Source: an uncultured Bacteroidales bacterium (GTDB taxonomy: Bacteria > Bacteroidota > Bacteroidia > Bacteroidales > P3). Taken from it: DNA of 56,645 nt. The notes under the pieces were generated by a model. The model saw only the letters and a list, made by a program, of their open reading frames with translations, was not told the DNA's origin and searched no databases. The DNA is taken from the NCBI GenBank assembly GCA_946401725.1, contig CAMIVE010000010.1, positions 1-56,645 on the forward strand, given 5' to 3'. Shown here piece after piece: positions 50,684 through 56,645 of the stretch. Position numbers and translations under genes: made by a program. Within the stretch, counting starts at the first letter, position 1, and each line of letters begins with the position of its first letter.

Positions 50684-52684
50684 GGTGGTCAATGTCAAGA
50701 GGTAGGTGGCCTGGGGGCGGGCGGTGAGGTCGAGGGTGTAGCGTCCGTTGCCCTCGGCTGTTAGGCGCACCTGCTCGCGGCGGCCTGTGAGGTCGGTGAG
50801 CCAGGCGGTCTCCGTCAGGGGTTCGCCACCCTGCACCTCGATGGTGACCTTCTGGCGGAAGGGATTTGGATAAGCCACGAAAGCCCCCTCGTCGCCCACC
50901 ACGGTGATGCGCACCTCGCCGCCGCCGTGGTTTGTGGTGTCATAGACATACGGTGTCATAAAGGCGGTGTCCGTGTAGTGGGCGATGTAGGCGTGGCTGT
51001 TGTTGGCGGCGTTGACGTGGATACTGCCGAAGTCTGCAACGGCGGTGAGAGTGCCGGTAAGCCATAGCGAGCTGTCCTTAAGGAATATATAGCCTTGTTC
51101 GTTGTTTTTGCCGGGCGAGTTGTAGTCGATGTATTCGAGTTCGTGACCATCATAGTCCCAAACAAATAGTCCCATCCCGTATGGATTGTTAATTTGAGTG
51201 TTTTGGAAGAGTATGTTGCATTGGTATTTCACCTGGCAGAAGACACGGTTGCCTTTGGCCAGAAATGAGCCGTTGTGAGCCCATAGGTATTTGTCGGTAT
51301 ATAGATATGTCCTTTCGTATGAATGCGTGCCTGTGGAGCGAGCCTTGCCGTAGGAGATAAGGCTGAGATCATCGGCGTTAAGCCGCAGCCAGCAGGCGTT
51401 GTTTTTAATGTTCAGAGTGTCACCGTCGTAAACAAATGTTGCATACACCGTGTCTCGTGCCGCATATCCCATCAGGAAAAGGCTGTTGGTAGCCGTGTCG
51501 AGAATGGTGCTGAGCCAGACAATGTCGCCGGCGGGATGCCCGCTTGGATGATAAGTTGTCGGTGTCTGTACAATTCCTGTAGGCACGAGGTCAGGGGAAT
51601 ATCGCAACACACAGTCCTCCCACTCCATTTGGATTGAATCGGAGTTCTTTACAGGCAGATAGATGTACCGGGACTGATGGCGATAGAAACTGATGTACAT
51701 ATTGTTGTAAATGTCGATGTCGATAGATTCCATATAGAGACTGATGTATTCATTGGGGTCGATGGGATCGAATTCCATAGACCGGTCGAATACATATGTG
51801 CTTGCCAACACGCTGTCGAGGTGTGGCGTCAGTTTGATGATCTGCCAGTTCCACCTGCTGGAGGGTTCCAGAGGAACATCCAGCCGTTTCGTGGCTCCGT
51901 CTACCATCAAACGCATTGTGCTGATGTTTCCTTCATTTGGTGACCACCTGTATAATCCGTCGGGACAGGTGTCGCATAGTTCACTATATAAATCATTTGC
52001 CTGTCGTGCCAGTATGATGTTCCCCTCGCTGTCAACATTGAAGGAACCGCGTATTTCATATGTTATTAAGTAGTCTGAGTATTTACTTCTCAACATTGAG
52101 CCATCATTTTTGACATAGGTCAATGTCAGGAAATGCTCCTCGATAATATCTCCACTCTCAAGTCCTAATGTGATAAAGGCATAACAATGATTGGGAGTCA
52201 GAAGACTGTCGGGCGATGCGGGGAAATGCTCGGCGGAGGTCAGGAGTGTGTCAAAGTAATATAACTCATTCCTTTCGCCGGGGAGTCCGTAATCAAAAGG
52301 GAACGTAATCATCGCACACAACATCAGTGAGGTATCGCCTACCATCCTTATAGTGTAGGCATTAATATCGTTGTAGCTGGAATATAGTTCTTTGTGCCAC
52401 ACCATTTCGCCATCGGGCGAGAACTTGGCTATGACGGCACAGCGGTTGCGATGAGCCGAGAAAGGCAGTATTTCTGTATCGTTGTCCCACCGGGCGCCGC
52501 CAAGGAAATGTCCTAGAATATAGATGTTCCCTTCGCTGTCCATCGCCGAGCCGTATAAATCGTTGGCAGCGTCTCCGTTTCCATAGTCGGGACCGAAGTA
52601 GGACTTCACCCAGTCGAAGTGCTGGGCGTGGGCGGAGATGCTTGTTAGTACTAGCAGTGCGAAGAGCAGAGTCGTTTTCTTCAT
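50624..52684 (-). CDS. Secreted beta-propeller-like protein with T9SS type A sorting domain
   Basis: 686 aa. Signal peptide to ~21 (SAHAQ). The body has SBBP-like repeats with D.EGNIYILG-type strands (SAMDSEGNIYILGHFLGG, FSPDGEMVWHKELY, FNVDSEGNIILARQAN). The C-terminal ~75 residues are a T9SS type A signal: AYPNPFRQKVTIEVQGG, ETAWLTDLTGRREQVRL, LDLTARPQATYLLTL, ending RLMKMSDIFTR. Exported through T9SS and probably surface attached. The C-terminal domain and 3' flank are shared with the gene at 53521; the rest is diverged. Confidence 0.85.
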   Translation of the reverse strand: MKKTTLLFALLVLTSISAHAQHFDWVKSYFGPDYGNGDAANDLYGSAMDSEGNIYILGHFLGGARWDNDTEILPFSAHRNRCAVIAKFSPDGEMVWHKELYSSYNDINAYTIRMVGDTSLMLCAMITFPFDYGLPGERNELYYFDTLLTSAEHFPASPDSLLTPNHCYAFITLGLESGDIIEEHFLTLTYVKNDGSMLRSKYSDYLITYEIRGSFNVDSEGNIILARQANDLYSELCDTCPDGLYRWSPNEGNISTMRLMVDGATKRLDVPLEPSSRWNWQIIKLTPHLDSVLASTYVFDRSMEFDPIDPNEYISLYMESIDIDIYNNMYISFYRHQSRYIYLPVKNSDSIQMEWEDCVLRYSPDLVPTGIVQTPTTYHPSGHPAGDIVWLSTILDTATNSLFLMGYAARDTVYATFVYDGDTLNIKNNACWLRLNADDLSLISYGKARSTGTHSYERTYLYTDKYLWAHNGSFLAKGNRVFCQVKYQCNILFQNTQINNPYGMGLFVWDYDGHELEYIDYNSPGKNNEQGYIFLKDSSLWLTGTLTAVADFGSIHVNAANNSHAYIAHYTDTAFMTPYVYDTTNHGGGEVRITVVGDEGAFVAYPNPFRQKVTIEVQGGEPLTETAWLTDLTGRREQVRLTAEGNGRYTLDLTARPQATYLLTLTTASGKTHTVRLMKMSDIFTR

Positions 52685-52866
52685 TTTCTTTGGTTTAAAA
52701 TGTCAAACTTCCTTATATCCCGAAGCCCGTCCCAGACTTCATATACATAAGTAGCATTTGTGCCACATTATAGTCGAACTATTAACATTTTTTAACAATA
52801 CTCTGTTCCGTCGCTGACGGTGAGGGTCTTGGGACAATCGTCTTTGGGGGAGTTTGTTTTGATACC

Positions 52867-52893
52867 GTTTGTCATCCTCTCAGCGTGACAAAC
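52867..52893 (-). terminator. Hairpin after the lipoprotein gene at 52903
   Basis: GTTTGTCA/TGACAAAC perfect 8-bp stem, ten bases beyond the stop codon; no T run. The remainder of 52685-52866 shows no gene. Confidence 0.45.
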
Positions 52894-52902
52894 CGACGTT
52901 TT

Positions 52903-53379
52903 TCAGCGGCGGCGGTAGGTGGTTGTGAAGAAACTCGAATTACCCGACTCCGGTCCTGCTTGGAATGTCGCATATCGAACGACCAACTGCGTATTTGTGA
53001 GTTCCAAAATCTCCCATACGTAGTTTCCAAAGTCTGGATCCGGGTTGCTTAAAAAGACTGTATCAGAGTTACCAGACATTGACCATTCGTATTCGGCGTT
53101 AAAATAATGAGTAGGATAAGGCCCATATTCAGATTCAAACTCCAACGTTGCATGGTTGCCTGCTTCGAACAAAACATCGCGCACTGGTGGGTATATTTGG
53201 TCAAGAATAGTGTCGCCAGGAGTTGGCCAACTATAATAGTAGTGCTCTTGGCAACTTTGATACTCCCAGGAACCAACGATTGACGCTTCGGTGTCGTCAT
53301 TGTCCCACCCGCTGCCGCACTGGAATGCCGTCAGCAGCAGGAATGCGCTCATTGCGCCGAATAAAAAGATTTTCTTCAT
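52903..53379 (-). CDS. Small lipoprotein-like protein, 158 aa, lipocalin-like
   Basis: N-terminal hydrophobic segment ending LLTAFQCGSG (Cys ~21; the lipobox is imperfect). The mature part opens with EASIVGSWEYQSC, the usual start of lipocalin-like domains, and continues as beta strands (HATLEFESEYGPYPTHYFNA, WEILELTNTQLVVRYATF). No further family. It lies 37 bases past the 3' repeat of the T9SS gene at 53521. Second member of a cargo-plus-lipoprotein pair. Confidence 0.75.
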   Translation of the reverse strand: MKKIFLFGAMSAFLLLTAFQCGSGWDNDDTEASIVGSWEYQSCQEHYYYSWPTPGDTILDQIYPPVRDVLFEAGNHATLEFESEYGPYPTHYFNAEYEWSMSGNSDTVFLSNPDPDFGNYVWEILELTNTQLVVRYATFQAGPESGNSSFFTTTYRRR

Positions 53380-53416
53380 AATTGTTATCGTTTTTGATGA
53401 TGATTAATTGCCAAAG

Positions 53417-53580
53417 ATGTCCGATTGTTTCAGCAGGCGGACTGGTGCGGACATCCAGTGAATGTCCGCACGGCCAAATTCCAACGGAGTGGTTAAGAAT
53501 TTGGCCTGTCCATTTCTTCTTCATCGGGTGAATATGTCGGACATTTTCATTAGTCTAACGGTATGAGTTTTTCCTGAGGC
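53417..53580. repeat. 164-bp duplication, copy B
   Basis: Perfect copy of 50520-50683, offset 2897 bases, at the same position relative to the stop codon of the gene at 53521. Carries the same two adjacent hairpins (53445-53471, 53472-53506). Confidence 0.95.
53445..53506 (-). terminator. Two adjacent hairpins after T9SS gene, copy B
   Basis: Same two perfect 10-bp stems as at 50548-50609, in identical sequence. Confidence 0.7.
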
Positions 53581-55866
53581 AGTGGTCAATGTCAAGAGAT
53601 AGGTGGCCTGCGGGCGGGCGGTGAGGTCGAGGATATAGCGTCCAGTGCCCTCGGCTGTGAGGCGGACCTCCTCGCGGCGACCAAACATATCGGTCAACCA
53701 TGCCGTGGCAACCCCATTCTCCGTTCTCAGTTCTCCGTTCTCCGTTTCGATGGTCACTCGCTGGCTGAATGGGTTGGGGTAAATCGTGATGGCGGAAGAA
53801 CTGTCAGCTTCGCCAATTCCTACTCCGGGGCAGACGGTGATACTGTTGCTCCAGGCACTGTGTGCCACACGGTTGCCGTCGCACAGGGCACGGACACGAA
53901 AAAGGTGGCACCCGTCGTTGGGCAGGGTAACGGCCAACGTGGTGTCTGAAGTCTCAACGATGGTGGCGTTGTCCCAGCTGCCCGTTTCGGGGATATAGGC
54001 CAGCTCATAGCCAGGATGACTGGCAGAACTGCTCCAGGAGAGGGTGACCGTATGACCAGCAGCCCCGTCGCTCCACAGCGAATCCACAGGGGAGCAGGGT
54101 TTCGGACGATGCAGGTCCAATGTCGAATCGTAGAAGAACGTCATTACGGATGCTTCTTGATAGTTCCCTAAGAAGATGCTGTCATAAACTCTCGGTTCAT
54201 CGCCGATTTCTCCCCTGAACACCCACCCGTGGTCGTTTACATACATATTTTTGCATATGGCTATGGAGTTATAACGTATTGGCGACGAACGAATCACCTC
54301 TTTGGTGTACTTGTTAATCTTGCATAATGCTGTTTCTTTTATTGCGTGGTTAAACCCGAAATCCACATTTAACAGCAAATCGTCACCGAAAACTGCCAAA
54401 GAGTTATGAGATACATTGCAGTCATTTACCGTATCCACAACGTAATAGTCGACAGGCGAGCCGGTATTGCGGTTATATGAGACAACCAAACAATAACTAT
54501 GCGCATCGAATGACCCTTGCGGAAGTCTTGTATTGTGCGTGCTGTCAAGATAGAATTTAGTGTCATATCCTCTATCAAGAGAATAGTAAACGTAAACGTT
54601 TTCTTCATCCGTCGCAACACCTCCAGCATCATTATAATTAGCTGGTGGGGTTCTGGTTGATTCGTTCTCGTTATATAGTTGTTGTACCCAGACGATTTTT
54701 CCATCTCTGTTCAATTTCAGCAGACAAGGCATCCATCTCCAGTCAACGGTGTTGTCAATCCTCAGGTAGTGGACAGAATCCAGATACACCTTGATGGGCA
54801 AAGTATCAGGATTGAAATAAATGTCTTCGTTGTATAAAAAACAACTTGCATATATTTCATCTCCTTCAATAACAGCATCTTTGAATTCAATATATGCCCT
54901 GTATCGCCCATCGGGATTCCATACCGATATACTGTCAATCAAGAATCTTGAGCTAATCATATTCCAGTCGCTGTCCATCATAAAGTACATTGACGTGGTG
55001 AATGTTTTCCCGTTCTGGGTCTTGATATTCAACGGGTATTTTCTGTTGGTATCGCCATCAACAATGATGTATGCCTTATGTAGCGAATCCTCACCGAAGA
55101 AATCACTACAGGCGAAAATATGGATATTGTCATTTTCATCAACTAAAAAATTACCATGGGATGACTTAAAGCGACCGAATGGATTAGAATAAAAAGAAAT
55201 ATAGTCCCAATCGCAATAAGCATACAACTTAACACTATGAAAGTCGAGTAAGTTCCCATCTGAATCAAAGGTGGCAAAACAGGTTGCTTGGTGACGAAAA
55301 GTGAACATATCACTTGATGTAGTAAGAATTGTGTCAAAGAAATAGAACCATTCTGCTCCAGGTGCGTATCCCCAATGAAAGTCAAACGCGATGGTTATTC
55401 TATTGTCTTTCACAACTATGTTATTCCATGGAATGCTTGGAGAATTAGAATTAGCTCCGCGAGCAGACTTGCACCAGAGGACATTCCCCAATGTATCAAT
55501 CTTTGCCAGAAATACACCATGGATATTTCCGACAGAATATCCTTGAATTGAATCCATCGGATTTATATAAGGACCATTTCCTCCCAGCCGGGCACTCATG
55601 CCGCATCGGCCAAAAATATAGGTGTTCCCCACACTGTCAATGTAGGAGTCCACTACTTCGTCCATCAGATTACCCATATTTGTAAGTTGCCCTGCAGACC
55701 ATTTGCCCCAACGGAAACCCTGCTCCTGGGCGTGGGTGGCGGAGGACAGCACGACGAACGCCGCCAATAATATGAAGAAAGCCAGTGGCTTTCGATAGCG
55801 TTCCACAGGATGGCTAACGGAGTGCTGCCAAGCGGAGAACAAAAGGTTTCTCTTGATCGCTTTCAT
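53521..55866 (-). CDS. Secreted protein with Fn3-like and T9SS type A sorting domains
   Basis: 781 aa. A long N-region (MKAIKRNLLFSAWQHSVSHP and on) precedes the hydrophobic signal core ending SSATHAQ (~47). The main body is SBBP/propeller-like (DSVGNTYIFGRCG, LNRDGKIVWVQQLYNENEST). About 600-690 is a fibronectin-III-like module (HTVTLSWSSSASHPGYELAY, GCHLFRVRALCDGN). The last ~85 residues are the type A T9SS signal (IYPNPFSQRVTIE, AWLTDMFGRREEVRL, ending MSDIFTR), with an in-frame insertion (ENGELRTENG) relative to its paralogue. It starts 3 bases after the stop of the gene at 55870, so both are in one operon. Confidence 0.85.
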   Translation of the reverse strand: MKAIKRNLLFSAWQHSVSHPVERYRKPLAFFILLAAFVVLSSATHAQEQGFRWGKWSAGQLTNMGNLMDEVVDSYIDSVGNTYIFGRCGMSARLGGNGPYINPMDSIQGYSVGNIHGVFLAKIDTLGNVLWCKSARGANSNSPSIPWNNIVVKDNRITIAFDFHWGYAPGAEWFYFFDTILTTSSDMFTFRHQATCFATFDSDGNLLDFHSVKLYAYCDWDYISFYSNPFGRFKSSHGNFLVDENDNIHIFACSDFFGEDSLHKAYIIVDGDTNRKYPLNIKTQNGKTFTTSMYFMMDSDWNMISSRFLIDSISVWNPDGRYRAYIEFKDAVIEGDEIYASCFLYNEDIYFNPDTLPIKVYLDSVHYLRIDNTVDWRWMPCLLKLNRDGKIVWVQQLYNENESTRTPPANYNDAGGVATDEENVYVYYSLDRGYDTKFYLDSTHNTRLPQGSFDAHSYCLVVSYNRNTGSPVDYYVVDTVNDCNVSHNSLAVFGDDLLLNVDFGFNHAIKETALCKINKYTKEVIRSSPIRYNSIAICKNMYVNDHGWVFRGEIGDEPRVYDSIFLGNYQEASVMTFFYDSTLDLHRPKPCSPVDSLWSDGAAGHTVTLSWSSSASHPGYELAYIPETGSWDNATIVETSDTTLAVTLPNDGCHLFRVRALCDGNRVAHSAWSNSITVCPGVGIGEADSSSAITIYPNPFSQRVTIETENGELRTENGVATAWLTDMFGRREEVRLTAEGTGRYILDLTARPQATYLLTLTTASGKTHTVRLMKMSDIFTR

Positions 55867-55869
55867 GTT

Positions 55870-56645
55870 TTATTTTTTGACAATCGTCTTTATGCCGTAT
55901 TTGCCTTTGGTGCGGAGCAGGAGCATATATTGTCCTGCCGGGAGCGTGCTGAGGTCGACTTCGGTCACCTGATTCTCGCATTTCCTGCTCCAAACGGACT
56001 TGCCGTTTACGTCGTAGATTGTCATTTCATACGGTTCTTGTTGGTTCATCTGCACCGTCAGTCGGCCCGTTGTCGGGTTGGGCGATACGGTGAAGTCCAT
56101 AGTGCCGACATTGTCGATGCCGATTGTCGGGTCGACAGCGAAAATGGCTTCGAACACCGTGTCCTGTGTGACGGTGACAATGCGGGGTGACTGCTGTTCA
56201 CCGTCCGACCAACCTTGGAATACGTAGTATTCGGCTGGGACGGCGGTCAGCGTAGCCTGCTCGCCCGCATAGTACATGCCCTCGCCTTCAACCGTGCCCC
56301 ACGCATTGTTGTTGCTTGCCGCTATCAGGTAATATTGAGGCAGCTCAACAAAGTGAGCCATAAAGGTAGTATCGCATGTCAGGTATACCACAAGGGGGTT
56401 GTCGGTAATGCTGTCGCCAGTGGCCGTACTCCAATGGGTGAATCCGTACCTGTTCTCGGAGGGTACCGCGGTGATGGTCTGGTTGGTTCCACCAGAGTAG
56501 CTGCCGCCGCCAGTGACGCTGCCCATCGTGGCATTAGCCGACGAGACTTGTAGGTTGAACGTCTGGTCACTAACATCTTCAAAGTTGGCAACAAAGGCGG
56601 TGTCGCTGATGAGGTGAACCGCAAGGGGATTGGTTGTAATAATTG
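55870..56645 (-). CDS. Bacterial-repeat (InlB B-like) protein with T9SS type A sorting domain (5' partial)
   Basis: The frame continues to the right edge, so only the C-terminal ~258 residues are seen. There are three tandem ~75-residue modules of the InlB B-repeat/Big type: NPLAVHLISDTAFVANFE at the edge, then MGSVTGGGSYSGGTNQTITA ... TTFMAHF, then GTVEGEGMYYAGEQATLTAV ... DTVFEAIF. The last ~75 residues form a type A signal (FTVSPNPTTGRLTVQM, MTIYDVNGKSVW, LPAGQYMLLLRTKG, IKTIVKK). Secreted, likely surface-attached. Its C-terminal domain is not the one shared by the two downstream genes. Confidence 0.85.
   Translation of the reverse strand, partial: IITTNPLAVHLISDTAFVANFEDVSDQTFNLQVSSANATMGSVTGGGSYSGGTNQTITAVPSENRYGFTHWSTATGDSITDNPLVVYLTCDTTFMAHFVELPQYYLIAASNNNAWGTVEGEGMYYAGEQATLTAVPAEYYVFQGWSDGEQQSPRIVTVTQDTVFEAIFAVDPTIGIDNVGTMDFTVSPNPTTGRLTVQMNQQEPYEMTIYDVNGKSVWSRKCENQVTEVDLSTLPAGQYMLLLRTKGKYGIKTIVKK

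Overview
The window comes from a genome of the phylum Bacteroidota, most likely the order Bacteroidales. Evidence: several type IX secretion system (T9SS) components (PorP, GldK/PorK, PorU, PorV) and T9SS cargo with both type A and type B C-terminal signals, a MurF-alanine racemase fusion, DUF2851, a DUF4369-like thioredoxin lipoprotein, and promoters of the form TTTG-N18/20-TAnnTTTG. Most genes lack a Shine-Dalgarno site; the two clear exceptions sit at ATGA start/stop overlaps.

Layout. 1-4011: AT-rich accessory region with two tandem Rhs tips. Each carries a different C-terminal domain with a JAMM/JAB-like metal site and is followed by a small exported protein (candidate immunity). Repeat debris lies between the cassettes and a formylglycine-enzyme-like lipoprotein follows. 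4063-12900 (minus): LuxR regulator plus hemerythrin protein, MurF-Alr, DUF2851, DnaJ, GrpE and an OstA-like protein. 12901-13453: gene-free, with a 209-bp MITE-like inverted repeat. 13454-17511 (minus): GldK/PorK, PorP and two half-size chromate transporters. 17636-32621 (plus): TerC, YajC, a TolC/adaptor/RND efflux set with a PII-like gene, PorU, PorV, IspF, ClpS, NfeD and FloA. 32699-41751 (minus): stand-alone MurF, tRNA-Pro(GGG), a large choice-of-anchor-L T9SS protein, a PorE-like outer membrane protein, Lon and L31 type B. 42042-49300: an orphan receiver protein, a YD-like exported protein, a thioredoxin-like protein, an M3 peptidase, a DNA/RNA nuclease and YebC. 49292-56645 (minus): an accessory region with a perfect 42-bp inverted repeat at the end of yebC, then two modules of [T9SS cargo + 158-aa lipoprotein] and the end of a third cargo gene.

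How it fits together. PorP/GldK (trans-envelope complex and ring) and PorU/PorV (sortase and shuttle) act on cargo such as the type B protein at 34473 and the type A proteins at 50624, 53521 and 55870. The expected porL-porM-porN genes do not follow gldK; a terminator and the MITE-like element come next.

Main points to check: the Rhs/JAMM cassettes and the repeat debris between them, which resembles the element 11.5 kb away; a 164-bp perfect duplication across the stop codons of two otherwise diverged T9SS genes, with two back-to-back hairpins; the nested inverted/tandem repeat on the yebC stop codon; a recurring G-poor leader phrase just before many start codons; and a four-helix-bundle gene remnant between the efflux adaptor and pump. 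No CRISPR array, complete insertion sequence or rRNA was seen. All family calls are from reading motifs; no database search was run.
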